Shown: positions 16,019 to 24,810 of the stretch, in pieces | How the letters are laid out: each line of letters begins with the position of its first letter | How positions within the stretch are numbered: the first letter of the stretch is position 1 | From: Anaerobium acetethylicum | GTDB lineage: Bacteria > Bacillota > Clostridia > Lachnospirales > Lachnospiraceae | NCBI RefSeq assembly: GCF_900096945.1 | Contig: NZ_FMKA01000013.1 | Location: 36,307 to 100,306 of the forward strand | DNA: 64,000 bases | Direction: 5' to 3' | Program-made: the position numbers and the translations under genes | Notes under the pieces: model-generated | What the model was told of the DNA's origin: nothing | Databases searched by the model: none | What the model saw: only the letters and a program-made list of their open reading frames with translations

Positions 16019-17314
16019 ATGAAAATTAATAATTTGAAGATCAAAAATTTTCGGTGTTTTGAAAATTTGAATATTTCATTACAATCAGATTATACTGTAT
16101 TGATTGGTATAAATGGTTCCGGAAAGTCTTCAATACTAGATTCGATTTCTATTGCATTGGGTAGTTATTTAACTGGATATGATAAAATCAAAGCAAATGG
16201 AATTCATGCAGATGATGCGCATTATAAAATGTATGAAATGGGAAGCAATATAGAGCGGCAGGGGCAGTATCCGGTAGAAGTGTACGTTGATGCGAATGTT
16301 GATAACCAGGAAATGTCATGGAAACGTACTCTTAATGGTGAGGGTAGAAGAACTACTTACGGGGATGCAAAAAATATAATAGCATATGCGCAACAGCTGC
16401 AGAGTAAGGTGAGAGCTGGGGATAAAAATTGTATACTTCCTATTATTGCATATTACGGAACCGGAATATTATGGATGCAGAAAAAGGAAAAAAGAATTAT
16501 AATAGGGAAAAATAAGAAAACAGAAACAAGTAGAATATCTGGTTATATAGATTGTTTAGATGTTGCTTCAAATGAAAAGTTGATGATGAAATGGTTTGAA
16601 AAAATGACATATATTCAACTGCAAGATGGAGAAATGGTACCTGAATTAGAAGCTGTAAAGAAGGCCATGAAACAGTGCTTTATGAGTTCTGATGAAAATA
16701 TTCTGGATGCTAAATTTTCGTTTGATGTAAAAAGTAATGAAATAGAAATATTGATATTCAAAAAGAATGGAATTAAGGAAAAATTACCAATGAAATCATT
16801 AAGTGATGGAATAAAAGGTGCTGTAAGTATGATTGCTGATATAGCTTACCGAATGGCAATGCTGAATCCACACTTGTTTGATAATGTACTACAGACGCCA
16901 GGGGTTGTTTTAATTGATGAAGTTGATATACATCTTCATCCAGCATGGCAGAAAAAGATAGTTTCTGATTTAGTAAGCACATTCCCGAATGTTCAGTTTG
17001 TAGTTACAACACATTCGCCATCTGTTATTGCAAATGTACCCAAAGAACATATTTTGATTTTGGATAATTATGAGGTTCATTTGCCTCAAAATACAACCTA
17101 TGGAAGAGATGTTTCGGCAATATTGCGAGAAATTATGTATGCAGATGTCAGACCTAAAGAGGTCTCAGAAATGATTAAGAAATTTTATGATGCAATTGAT
17201 GAGGATGATATAGAACAGGCAAAAAAACTGTTGGATAACATGAAAACTATTCTGGGAGATTTGGATTCGGAAGTAGTACAAGCGCAGGTTTACCTGGATG
17301 TGCAGGAGGTATAG
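16019..17314 (+). CDS. ptuA: Septu defence ATPase PtuA
   Basis: The 431-residue ABC/SMC-head-like ATPase has Walker A GINGSGKS (residues 30-37), Walker B with D-loop VVLIDEVDIHLHPAW (about 295-310) and the switch histidine in VVTTHSPSVIANV. It lacks a long coiled coil. The next gene is an HNH protein of the PtuB type, and this ATPase-plus-HNH pair is the hallmark of Septu, an anti-phage system in which PtuA and PtuB form a complex that attacks nucleic acid. Both genes are AT-rich compared with the conjugation genes around them, a sign of separate origin. No reverse transcriptase lies beside it, so it is not retron-linked. Confidence 0.85.
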   Translation: MKINNLKIKNFRCFENLNISLQSDYTVLIGINGSGKSSILDSISIALGSYLTGYDKIKANGIHADDAHYKMYEMGSNIERQGQYPVEVYVDANVDNQEMSWKRTLNGEGRRTTYGDAKNIIAYAQQLQSKVRAGDKNCILPIIAYYGTGILWMQKKEKRIIIGKNKKTETSRISGYIDCLDVASNEKLMMKWFEKMTYIQLQDGEMVPELEAVKKAMKQCFMSSDENILDAKFSFDVKSNEIEILIFKKNGIKEKLPMKSLSDGIKGAVSMIADIAYRMAMLNPHLFDNVLQTPGVVLIDEVDIHLHPAWQKKIVSDLVSTFPNVQFVVTTHSPSVIANVPKEHILILDNYEVHLPQNTTYGRDVSAILREIMYADVRPKEVSEMIKKFYDAIDEDDIEQAKKLLDNMKTILGDLDSEVVQAQVYLDVQEV

Positions 17315-17324
17315 TGAAAATATT

Positions 17325-17969
17325 ATGATTCATATTAGTAAAAATAGCGAGCCTGATGCATTCCGCAGATACCATAATAGTAATTTCGCAAGATTTGACG
17401 ATATGCCAGGAGATGTAAAAAGTGAATTGCGTAAGTCATTGTTGAATGAACAGGGTTATATTTGCGCATATTGCATGAGCAGAATAAAAGAAGATGATGC
17501 TGTTAAAATAGAACATTATGAAGCGAGAAATGCATCAAATGAACTGGTCTACAGAAATCTATTCGCAGTCTGCAATGGTAACGAGGGTCAGAAAAGAGAA
17601 TATCAGATTTGTGATACAAGAAAAGGACAAGAGATTCTGAGGATTAATCCTTTGCATCAAAGTGATATTAGAACATTTTTTAACAAGACTGATGGAACGA
17701 TATTGTCTTCAAATAATGATTTTAATAATGATTTGAACCATATTTTAAATTTGAATTGTGAAAATACATATCTGAAATCAAATAGAAAAGCCGCAATTGA
17801 TGCAATCGTAAAGAGGTTAAGCCGCTTGAAACCGGGTGAGAGTGCAGAAAACTTACTACGTCGATTAAGAGTTATGTATGAAGCAAAGGATGCACAAGGG
17901 GAATATAAACCTTATGTTGGCGCCATCCTTTGGTGTATCAATAAAAGATTGAAAAAGTATCAAAACTGA
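17325..17969 (+). CDS. ptuB: Septu HNH nuclease PtuB
   Basis: The 214-residue protein has a Cys-rich HNH site: CAYC (about residue 47-50), IEHYEARN (about 62-69), NLFAVC (about 79-84) and a later CDTRKG. This matches the TIGR02646-type HNH family to which PtuB belongs. It is the DNA- or RNA-cutting partner of PtuA. The ATG at 17325 follows AGGAGGT (17304-17310) with a somewhat long gap. An upstream in-frame ATG at 17298 would place the ribosome site inside the gene. A terminator follows at 18014. Confidence 0.82.
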   Translation: MIHISKNSEPDAFRRYHNSNFARFDDMPGDVKSELRKSLLNEQGYICAYCMSRIKEDDAVKIEHYEARNASNELVYRNLFAVCNGNEGQKREYQICDTRKGQEILRINPLHQSDIRTFFNKTDGTILSSNNDFNNDLNHILNLNCENTYLKSNRKAAIDAIVKRLSRLKPGESAENLLRRLRVMYEAKDAQGEYKPYVGAILWCINKRLKKYQN

Positions 17970-18013
17970 TCATTCGATGTTATGTGTAAGATAATTGAAT
18001 AAAGAAAAACATG

Positions 18014-18045
18014 AAGCCGCAGATTTTTTTCTTGCGGCTTTTATA
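18014..18045 (+). terminator. Terminator after Septu genes
   Basis: Stem AAGCCGCA/TGCGGCTT (18014-18021 and 18033-18040) followed by TTATAT. Confidence 0.75.
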
Positions 18046-18093
18046 TATCCTGAAGATGAAGAGACTTCATCACGACAGGTGGAAAGGAGCATT

Positions 18094-18109
18094 ATGGTAA
18101 AGATACCAT
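18094..18109 (+). repeat. Palindrome ATGGTA-AAGA-TACCAT
   Basis: This 16-bp dyad, 82 bases before the DUF5688 gene, shares the GGTA/TACC arms with the four hairpins at 20898-21067. It may be an outlying copy of the same site. Confidence 0.45.
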
Positions 18110-18190
18110 ACCGACGAAAGATTCCGCCTTAGTGAGGAGTCTTTTTTTGTTTGCCGCTTATCAAAAAACATACCAAACGGAGGAAAAATT

Positions 18191-19195
18191 ATGATGAACT
18201 ATGAATTATTCAAAGAAGCAGTAACTGAGAGATTCAAGGGTTTCATGCCGGCAGAGTTTCAGGATTATACCCTGAACACACGCCCGGTTGTGAAGGTGAA
18301 CCAGACGCTTGACAGTCTGAGTCTTGTCCCTGACGGTGATGAAGAATGGAGCATGGCACCTACTTTCTACATCAACAACATGTATGAGCGCTATCAGGAA
18401 TGTGAAGATCTGCCGAAGGTGCTGCAGGAAGCCGCGGATGCCATGGTGGAGGCGTTCCATGAAGCGCCCGAGCTGAGGCCGAAGGTGGACTTTGATTCCG
18501 CAAGGGACAACATCATCATGGTGCTGATTAATACCGAGCAGAACAGGGAAATGCTTGAGCATCTGCCACACAGGGATTTTCAGGACCTTTCCATTATCTA
18601 CCGCTGGGTGATGGACAGACAGGACGACGGCATTTCGAGCAGCGTCGTCAATAACGGCCTGGCAGAAAAGCTTAGCATGACGGAGGAGATGCTTTATCAG
18701 GTGGCGTTCGTCAATACGAAGGAGCTGTTCCCGCCAACCGTAAGATCCATGACGGATGTGCTGATGGATATGATGAAGTCCGAAGGCCAGCCGGAAGAAT
18801 TGGTTGAGCTGATGTTCGGTGACATGCCGGAGGACGAGATGATGTATGTCATTTCGAATGACAGGGGAATCAACGGGGCGGCAAGCATACTTTATGAGGA
18901 TGAACTCCATAAGCTTGCTAAGAAGCTGGATACTGACCTGTATATCCTGCCCTCCAGCCTCCACGAATGCATCGCGGTATCTGCAGGTACGGGCGACCCG
19001 AATGACCTTGCCAGGATGGTAAATGAAATCAATATGGACCAGGTATCGCTGGAGGAAAGGCTCTCGAATCAGGTCTATCATTACGACAAGGATCTGAGGA
19101 AGCTTACCATGGCCACCGACACGCCGAACAAGAGGCTGGACGGGATCTGTGCCGAAGCGAAACTGATTTATGATAACAGGGAGCAGTCGAGATAG
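18191..19195 (+). CDS. DUF5688 family protein
   Basis: The 334-residue acidic soluble protein has the layout of DUF5688 proteins (FKEAVTERFKGFMP at the start, HRDFQDLSIIYRWVM in the middle, MATDTPNKRLDGICAEAKLI at the end). They are common on clostridial conjugative elements but have no known activity. ACGGAGGAAAAATT precedes the ATG. It begins the moderate-GC backbone of the element and is followed closely by the 41-residue, RadC-like and TOPRIM genes, probably in one operon. No catalytic motif is visible. Confidence 0.75.
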   Translation: MMNYELFKEAVTERFKGFMPAEFQDYTLNTRPVVKVNQTLDSLSLVPDGDEEWSMAPTFYINNMYERYQECEDLPKVLQEAADAMVEAFHEAPELRPKVDFDSARDNIIMVLINTEQNREMLEHLPHRDFQDLSIIYRWVMDRQDDGISSSVVNNGLAEKLSMTEEMLYQVAFVNTKELFPPTVRSMTDVLMDMMKSEGQPEELVELMFGDMPEDEMMYVISNDRGINGAASILYEDELHKLAKKLDTDLYILPSSLHECIAVSAGTGDPNDLARMVNEINMDQVSLEERLSNQVYHYDKDLRKLTMATDTPNKRLDGICAEAKLIYDNREQSR

Positions 19196-19206
19196 GAGGC
19201 GTTTGG

Positions 19207-19332
19207 ATGGAGAAGACGGTAATGACGGTAAAGGAGCTGATTGAGCTCCTTTCAAAGCAGGAGGACGACGAATACATTATTCATGTGGAATTTGCAGAGG
19301 AGGATGAGGAGGATGCCGAGGAAGCTCTTTAA
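19207..19332 (+). CDS. 41-residue acidic protein
   Basis: ATG 19207 lies behind ATAGGAGG. The product is 41 residues with a very acidic C-terminal third (EEDEEDAEEAL). It overlaps the start of the RadC-like gene by 20 bases, which suggests translational coupling. No family is recognised. It is short, but the ribosome site and coupling support it. Confidence 0.5.
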   Translation: MEKTVMTVKELIELLSKQEDDEYIIHVEFAEEDEEDAEEAL

Positions 19333-19861
19333 ACTGAACGTGGTATCGGTCAGGCTTGTGAAGGATGCCCCCGTATACTCGGATATTAAAATAATGGATC
19401 CCCAGTCAGCTGCCATAGTGATCGGGGATCTTCTCTGTGAAATGGACAGGGAGGTACTCGCCGTCGTCAATCTGAAATCGGACAATACGCCGATCAACTG
19501 CCACCTCGCCAGCATAGGGTCCCTCAACCAGGCGATGGCAGAACCCAGGGAATTATTCAAGGCCTCGATACTTTCGAATGCAGCTAGTATCATCCTGGTC
19601 CATAATCATCCGTCCGGAAATCTGGAGCCTTCAAAGGCGGATACCCGGCTGACGGACCGTATGATCAGGCTGACGTCAATGCTGGGGATTCCGCTTCTTG
19701 ACCATATTATCGTCGGAGGCGATAACAGCAGATATTTCAGCTTCAAGGAAAAGCAGATGATGGCGAATCCGGGAATCCTTTATAGCAGCAACTACGAGGC
19801 ACTGCAGTTTGAGTCAATGATGGCGGCGGAAGTCCGGGAAGTGAAAGGAAAGGCAAGGTGA
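19313..19861 (+). CDS. RadC-like JAB/MPN-domain protein
   Basis: The 182-residue protein carries the JAMM/MPN metal motif in RadC form: HNHPSGNLEPSKAD with the preceding Glu region PRELFKA. RadC-like proteins are frequent on mobile elements; DNA-repair or protease function is unproven. The start at 19313 (MPRKLFKLNVVSVRL) is preferred because AGAGGAGG lies 9 bases upstream; the in-frame ATG at 19241 has no such site. It sits between the acidic mini-protein and the TOPRIM protein. Confidence 0.85.
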   Translation: MPRKLFKLNVVSVRLVKDAPVYSDIKIMDPQSAAIVIGDLLCEMDREVLAVVNLKSDNTPINCHLASIGSLNQAMAEPRELFKASILSNAASIILVHNHPSGNLEPSKADTRLTDRMIRLTSMLGIPLLDHIIVGGDNSRYFSFKEKQMMANPGILYSSNYEALQFESMMAAEVREVKGKAR

Positions 19862-19865
19862 CTGG

Positions 19866-20834
19866 GTGGAGAGGTTTACGGAGGAAGAACTGGCAGCTGC
19901 AAAATCCGTGGACTTATGCGAGGTTGCAAGAAGCCTCGGCTACACGGTGAAGCGGATCGGAAGGTATCATACCCTGCAGGAAATGGATTCCATCAGGATC
20001 TATGACTGTACGAACTGGTTCCGCTGGAGCAGGCAGTATGCGAAAGGGGAGAACGGCGGATCACAGATTGATTTTCTGAGGGTGTTTGCCGGCATGGATG
20101 TAAAGGAGGCGGTATACTGGCTTCTGAATTTCTCGGGTTGTCTGAGGGCCGGCCGTGGCAATCTGGGGCAAAAGATGCTGAAAAATCAGGCATCAGAAAA
20201 GAAAAAGGAGGAGAGGAAACCGTTCGTCCTACCGGAACCAGCGGCTGACAATGCCTGTCTTTCCCGGTACCTGAATGAGAAACGCAGCATCGACCTAAGC
20301 GTAATCGAGTTCTTTTTGAAGGCGGACCTGATTTACGAATCAAGGGATTATCACAATGTTGTCTTCAAGGGAAAGGATAAGGAAGGCGTTACGAGGTTCG
20401 CAAGCATGCGCGGGGTATTTGACAGAGATGGGAAAGGCTTCAAGTGCGATGTGGCGGGCAATGACAAGCATTACGGATTCAACACGGCAAACGGGGAGAG
20501 TGATGAGCTGATTGTTTTTGAGGCAGCCATCGATCTGATGAGTTATGCAGATATGAACAGTGACATTGAAACGAACAAGGTTGCACTGGGAATGCTTGCC
20601 GATGCCCCGATGGAGACTTTTTTAAGGGAGCACGGGCAGATACGGAAAATCAGGCTCTGCCTTGATAATGACGAGCCCGGAAGAAAGGCCTCTGCTGAGA
20701 TCATGAGAAAGTACCAGGATCGCGGATATGAGGTTCTGGACTGCCCGGCGCCGCCGGGGTACAAGGATTATAACGAATGGCTGGCGGCATTGAAGTCTGC
20801 TTCCAGAACAAAAGCCAGAGACAGTTCCAGATAA
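19866..20834 (+). CDS. DUF3991/TOPRIM-domain protein
   Basis: The 322-residue protein has an N-terminal CHC2-like/DUF3991 part (AKSVDLCEVARSLGYTVKR, then GSQIDFLRVF) and a C-terminal TOPRIM fold. The TOPRIM signs are ELIVFEAAIDLMSYAD with the conserved Glu and IRLCLDNDEPGRKAS with the DxD. Such proteins are primase relatives on mobile elements and may prime the transferred strand or stabilise the element. GTG start at 19866, 4 bases after the RadC stop. The N-terminal zinc ligands of real DnaG are not clear. Confidence 0.82.
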   Translation: MERFTEEELAAAKSVDLCEVARSLGYTVKRIGRYHTLQEMDSIRIYDCTNWFRWSRQYAKGENGGSQIDFLRVFAGMDVKEAVYWLLNFSGCLRAGRGNLGQKMLKNQASEKKKEERKPFVLPEPAADNACLSRYLNEKRSIDLSVIEFFLKADLIYESRDYHNVVFKGKDKEGVTRFASMRGVFDRDGKGFKCDVAGNDKHYGFNTANGESDELIVFEAAIDLMSYADMNSDIETNKVALGMLADAPMETFLREHGQIRKIRLCLDNDEPGRKASAEIMRKYQDRGYEVLDCPAPPGYKDYNEWLAALKSASRTKARDSSR

Positions 20835-21337
20835 GCATTGCCAGGTATGAAAACCGTGTCCACATCTATGGGTACATTTTAATTGTCGGTTTAAGTCATG
20901 GTATCAGAATGTCATACCATGGGATACGGATGGTATGAAAAAGTGATACCGCGAAGGACAGAAAAATGGGGTTTTGGAAACAGGAGAAAGAGATAATGCG
21001 GCCGGAAGGCTCTGTGGTATGAAATGTTAATGTCAGAATACCAATTTGGTATGAAAAATTGATACCACGGAGCAAATCCGGCATGAAAAGCAGCAGGCTG
21101 GTGCGGAAGAAGGGGTATTAGGGGCCTCCCCTAACCGGTGGCAGATGTATATACATTCTGCGTATCTGGCAAAGGATATCTTAAATTCAAAATGTCCACT
21201 ACGTTAAGGGAAAAAATACCAGCAAGCACGGATAAAAGAAGCAGATAAGGAGGGAGCCAAAGGAATTCAGACCTTTTGAAAGACCATCGGAGCGGAGCCG
21301 GCAGTCAGATTGGAAACGGAAGACAGGGGTGAGATAG
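20835..21337 (+). other. Candidate origin of transfer (oriT) region
   Basis: This 500-base gap lies directly before mobC and the relaxase gene, the usual place of oriT in mob systems. It has the four-hairpin cluster (20898-21067), a stem TTAGGGG-CCT-CCCCTAA (21118-21134) and a GTATATAC palindrome around 21150. No reading frame looks real. The nick site cannot be placed by eye. Confidence 0.55.
20898..21067 (+). repeat. Four repeated hairpins TGGTAT...ATACCA
   Basis: Four dyads occur: 20898-20904/20914-20920, 20931-20936/20946-20950, 21015-21020/21038-21043 and 21047-21052/21062-21067. The last reads TGGTATGAAAAATTGATACC then A. Spacers are 9, 9, 17 and 9 bases. They are probably relaxosome or regulator binding sites; the arms match the dyad at 18094. 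Confidence 0.7.
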
Positions 21338-21670
21338 ATGGGGCGCAAAGGAAAAAGCGTGGTAAAGGACTTCAGGTTCAAGGAATCGGATGCAAAGCTG
21401 CTTGCTGAGAAGTCGGCTGCCCTGGGGATGAATGAGTCGGAATATATCCGGTTTATCCTGAGCCAGCAGCCGGAAGATTATCCGGAAATCAGGGAAGCTT
21501 ATAAGGAGCTTATCAACGAGGTGAACAGGATCGGGAACAACATCAACCAGATCGTCCACAACAACAATTCGAGTCTCTACAGCGAGATGGACAAGGACAG
21601 GCTGTTCGCCTATATGAGGAAACTCAATGTAACCGTTCAGGAGGCGGTGAGGATCCATGGCAATCAGTAA
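21338..21670 (+). CDS. mobC: MobC-like relaxosome accessory protein
   Basis: The 110-residue protein has an N-terminal ribbon-helix-helix type region (KDFRFKESDAKLLAEKSAAL, MNESEYIRFIL) and the MobC-typical helix INEVNRIGNNINQIVHNNN. MobC proteins bind oriT and help the relaxase open the strands. It overlaps the relaxase start by 14 bases, so the two are translationally coupled. GGGGTGAG lies upstream of the ATG. Confidence 0.88.
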   Translation: MGRKGKSVVKDFRFKESDAKLLAEKSAALGMNESEYIRFILSQQPEDYPEIREAYKELINEVNRIGNNINQIVHNNNSSLYSEMDKDRLFAYMRKLNVTVQEAVRIHGNQ

Positions 21671-23135
21671 AATCCTCTATATGAAGGACTGCGGAACCGG
21701 GAATCCGGGGAAGCATCTGAAGCAGGGAATCGATTATATCACCAGGAAGGAGAAGACGGGGAACGGCCTTTATGTGGGAGGGTTGAACTGCCAGCCGGAA
21801 TTTGCATACGAGCAGATGAGGGAGACCAAGAAAGAGTTCGGGAAGACGGATAAGAGGCAGGGTTATCATCTGATCATATCCTTTGCAGAAGGTGAGACAA
21901 CGCCGGAACAGGCATTTGAGATTATCGGGCGGTTCGTGAAGGAGTATTTGGGAAATGGGTATGAAGCCGTTTACACCGTCCATGACAATACGGACCACAT
22001 CCACGGCCATGTCATTTTCAACAGCGTCAGCTTCATGGACGGCAGGAAATACCGGTACGAGAAAGGCGACTGGGCAAAATACATCCAGCCGGTTACAAAC
22101 AGGCTCTGTGAAGAATACGGGCTTTCGACAGTTGAGATATCAGAAGACAGGGCGCAACCCACAGAGACCTATCGGGAGTGGAACGATTATAAGGATGGCA
22201 GGTTCGTATGGGGAGATATGATCAGGCGCGACCTGGATGCATGCGTCCTGCAGGCTCCGTCCTTTGAATCTTTTTTGGATCTGCTGAAGGAGAAAGGCTA
22301 TGAAATCAAGCAGGGAAAACATCTGGCAGTACAGCCGGCTGGCCTGTCAAGGTTCCGAAGGACGAAATCCCTCGGCGAGAATTATACGGAGGAAAGGCTC
22401 AGGGAGAGGATACTGGCAGAATCACTGTCGGATTACCGTCCGGCGCGAAAGGGCTGTCAGCCAGGCATTATTAGGTGCAGGGTAAAACGGTTGAAAAAGT
22501 CCAGGATGAGCGGTATACAGAAGCGTTATTTTGCGAGGATGTACCGGCTGGGGAAATTGAAGAAGAGGCCTTACAGCAGGGCCTGGAAGTACAGGAATGA
22601 AATCAGAAAGTTCGAAAGGCTGCAGGAGCAGTATCTGTTTTTAACCCGGCATGGCGTGGGTAATATCCAGGGGCTGGAAGCAGTAAACGGAACCCTTTCC
22701 GGCATGAAAAAAGAAGCATCAAGGGACCGGAGCCGCCTCTACAGGGAGAGGGCAAAGTTCAGGCTCCTGTTCGAGAAAATGGAAGAGGCGGAGAGCCTTC
22801 AGAAAGCCGCGGCCAGCTTCAGGGCGGGGGATGATTTCTTCAAAGAGGAGTATCTGAAGTTCGAGGCAATTGAAAAGGAGATGTCAGGACAGGGATACAG
22901 TTTCGAAGAAGTAACCAGGTTGAAGATCCACTATTCCGGTGAAATTGCCCGGATGAGAGAAAAAGAAAAAGCCATCAGGAAGGAGCTTTCCATTGCGAAA
23001 AGGCTTCTGAAGGAACTTTCCTGCGTGCCGGAGAAGCAGAAGATTCAGAGCAAACCAGAAAGGAAGAATCAAGGAGAACCAGAAAAGAATATGGAAACCA
23101 GAGAGAAGCAAGCAGAAGGATTGGGCAGCCGGTGA
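21657..23135 (+). CDS. Relaxase, MobA/VirD2 family (MobP type)
   Basis: The 492-residue relaxase has the N-terminal relaxase fold with motif HLIISF (residues 71-76) and the metal-binding three-histidine motif HDNTDHIHGHVIFN (109-122). A candidate catalytic tyrosine is in the first 30 residues (Tyr8 or Tyr27). The C-terminal half is basic and helical. It nicks oriT, stays bound to the 5' end and is passed with the strand through the secretion channel. Its pairing with MobC upstream and PcfB plus coupling protein downstream is the classic order. Confidence 0.92.
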   Translation: MAISKILYMKDCGTGNPGKHLKQGIDYITRKEKTGNGLYVGGLNCQPEFAYEQMRETKKEFGKTDKRQGYHLIISFAEGETTPEQAFEIIGRFVKEYLGNGYEAVYTVHDNTDHIHGHVIFNSVSFMDGRKYRYEKGDWAKYIQPVTNRLCEEYGLSTVEISEDRAQPTETYREWNDYKDGRFVWGDMIRRDLDACVLQAPSFESFLDLLKEKGYEIKQGKHLAVQPAGLSRFRRTKSLGENYTEERLRERILAESLSDYRPARKGCQPGIIRCRVKRLKKSRMSGIQKRYFARMYRLGKLKKRPYSRAWKYRNEIRKFERLQEQYLFLTRHGVGNIQGLEAVNGTLSGMKKEASRDRSRLYRERAKFRLLFEKMEEAESLQKAAASFRAGDDFFKEEYLKFEAIEKEMSGQGYSFEEVTRLKIHYSGEIARMREKEKAIRKELSIAKRLLKELSCVPEKQKIQSKPERKNQGEPEKNMETREKQAEGLGSR

Positions 23136-23165
23136 AACAGCCGGCTCTCATAATGGAGGTAGATT

Positions 23166-23738
23166 ATGCAGGAAGGATTAGTAAAAAAGGAGACAGGCTC
23201 AAGTGCGGTATCCATGAGGGATACCGATCATCAGATTCCGGAAGAAATGAAGAAACTGAAGGATATGGGGGAAGGGCAGCCTGAATATGTGGAAAAGCTG
23301 ATGGCATGCATCGAGGACATCGTCAGCCGCATCGAGAGATATGACAGGCTGCTGGAACAGCTTTCCGGATTAGAACAGCAGTCTGGAAATAAGGCTTTTG
23401 TTCCGCTGTATTACGGAATGCCGGTATCCTATGAAGCTATGTTACGTACAGGGGGCCAGGTCCACAACATTCCTGTAGACCGGAGTGTCAGAAAATCAAA
23501 TCCAGGGATAATGGGGTTTGCGGCAGCGTTAGGCCTTAAGAGGAAATCAAAGCCGGATCTGGTAAAGGCCATAGCAAATAAGGAGTTATCACCGGAACAG
23601 CTGGTGCAGATACGCGTGGCCATGCAGAAAGGCCTCACGGAGAGCCAGCTGATGGAACTTGTCAATAACAGGATGGATGTGGATCAGATGAAGGAAATCA
23701 TCGAGATTGCAGTCCTTGAAAATGCAGCGCAGGAATAG
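23166..23738 (+). CDS. Unknown element protein (190 aa)
   Basis: This soluble protein has a coiled stretch (about 45-75, VEKLMACIEDIVSRIERYD) and a C-terminal helical region with two repeated LVxL-type helices (SPEQLVQIRVAMQKGLTESQ). The C-terminal part resembles short repeat helices found in other element proteins ending in DVDQMKEI. AATGGAGG precedes the ATG. It lies in the mobilisation operon between the relaxase and PcfB, so a relaxosome or substrate-recruitment role is possible. I do not recognise the family. Confidence 0.6.
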   Translation: MQEGLVKKETGSSAVSMRDTDHQIPEEMKKLKDMGEGQPEYVEKLMACIEDIVSRIERYDRLLEQLSGLEQQSGNKAFVPLYYGMPVSYEAMLRTGGQVHNIPVDRSVRKSNPGIMGFAAALGLKRKSKPDLVKAIANKELSPEQLVQIRVAMQKGLTESQLMELVNNRMDVDQMKEIIEIAVLENAAQE

Positions 23739-23749
23739 TGGAGGAAGAG

Positions 23750-24157
23750 ATGATAGATTTGGATATGATAAACGAAGCAGTTAAGGTCATTGGGGCTTAT
23801 GAGAAGGATGGCAGACAATTTACCGAAAAGGAAAAGCATTTTGTTGCGGAGTATGCGTTTAAGACGGGAGATATGGAACTGGTGTCAGGCCTTGTGGCGA
23901 ATATGTCTATTGCAAAAGAAGACGATGTGGAATTCATGAACCGCTATGAGACACTTCTCGGAAAAAGGGAAGTCTGGATCTCCCAGATTGAAAATCTCCT
24001 GGTGGCCCTTGAGATGTACCGCATCGAAGAGGAGAAGGCGCTCAATAAGATAGCAGCCACTTTGAAAATCTGCGGCGTTGATGTATCGGTGGATGATATC
24101 AGGGAAAAGGGAGCAGGCGAAATCAAACAGATGATAAAAAAGAAAGTAGTCATTTAA
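23750..24157 (+). CDS. Unknown element protein (135 aa)
   Basis: This small helical protein (start MIDLDMINEAVKVI) has a high content of charged residues and a basic end IKKKVVI. GTGGAGGAAGAG places the start at ATG 23750; a GTG at 23738 lies within the ribosome site. It sits between the 190-residue unknown and PcfB in the transfer operon. It could be an accessory transfer factor; no motif supports a specific function. Confidence 0.6.
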   Translation: MIDLDMINEAVKVIGAYEKDGRQFTEKEKHFVAEYAFKTGDMELVSGLVANMSIAKEDDVEFMNRYETLLGKREVWISQIENLLVALEMYRIEEEKALNKIAATLKICGVDVSVDDIREKGAGEIKQMIKKKVVI

Positions 24158-24173
24158 AGGAGGAGAAAGAACT

Positions 24174-24806
24174 ATGTCTGAGATTCAGGATGCAGTGCAG
24201 ATCATCCGCGTCGGGTATGACGGGATAGAGATAGCCATAAAGGTAGGGAGCGCAGGAATCGGCGGTGTGAAGAAAGTTGTCGATTTTCTGTTAACGCTTC
24301 TGGAACAGGAGAAGACCCTTGGCAGGACATCCGTAAGGAAACTGCTTATGAAAGGCGGAGACCTTCAGGTGTTCCAGTACAACACAGAGGACAGGAAAAA
24401 AGTGGAAAGGATGGCAAAGAACTATGGGATTTTATATGCGGCACTGCCGGATATCAACAGGCAGGATGGGATGAGCGAAATCATTTTCCATTCGGAAGGC
24501 GTCCCAAGGGTGAACATGATGATCCAGAAGCTGAAGGGTGGAAGGATAGCAAGCATCGATGATTACCTGAACAACGGGAATGAAAAGAATCAGAAGATCC
24601 ATTCTGAAAAAAGCAGGATAATAGAGGCGGTCATGGATACAGAAGTGCAGAAAGCCCATGACGATCCTGCAAATGAAAAGGGCAAGGAAAGAGCAGCGCA
24701 TGTAAACGAAATGGGTATGGAAATACCAGAGAAGATGCAGGGGGCGTCCGGAACGGCGGCACTGGACGATGCGGAAAAACTAAATACGAAACCGAAGACG
24801 AGGTGA
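24174..24806 (+). CDS. PcfB-like (DUF3801) transfer protein
   Basis: The 210-residue protein has the PcfB/DUF3801 pattern: LLMKGGDLQVFQYNTEDRKK, then YGILYAALPDINRQDGMSE, followed by a disordered charged tail from about residue 130. PcfB of enterococcal plasmids sits with the relaxase and coupling protein and helps bring the relaxosome to the channel. AAAGGAGG precedes the start. The coupling protein gene follows after 4 bases. Confidence 0.82.
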   Translation: MSEIQDAVQIIRVGYDGIEIAIKVGSAGIGGVKKVVDFLLTLLEQEKTLGRTSVRKLLMKGGDLQVFQYNTEDRKKVERMAKNYGILYAALPDINRQDGMSEIIFHSEGVPRVNMMIQKLKGGRIASIDDYLNNGNEKNQKIHSEKSRIIEAVMDTEVQKAHDDPANEKGKERAAHVNEMGMEIPEKMQGASGTAALDDAEKLNTKPKTR

Positions 24807-24810
24807 TGCC

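Noticed and set aside
16019..17969. Retron with PtuAB effectors
   Set aside because: No reverse transcriptase or msr/msd-like RNA is adjacent; the only RT (26059-27882) belongs to a group II intron.
18206..19255. Long open frame on the minus strand (349 codons)
   Set aside because: It is antisense to the DUF5688 gene, has no ribosome site and a histidine- and arginine-rich composition typical of shadow frames.
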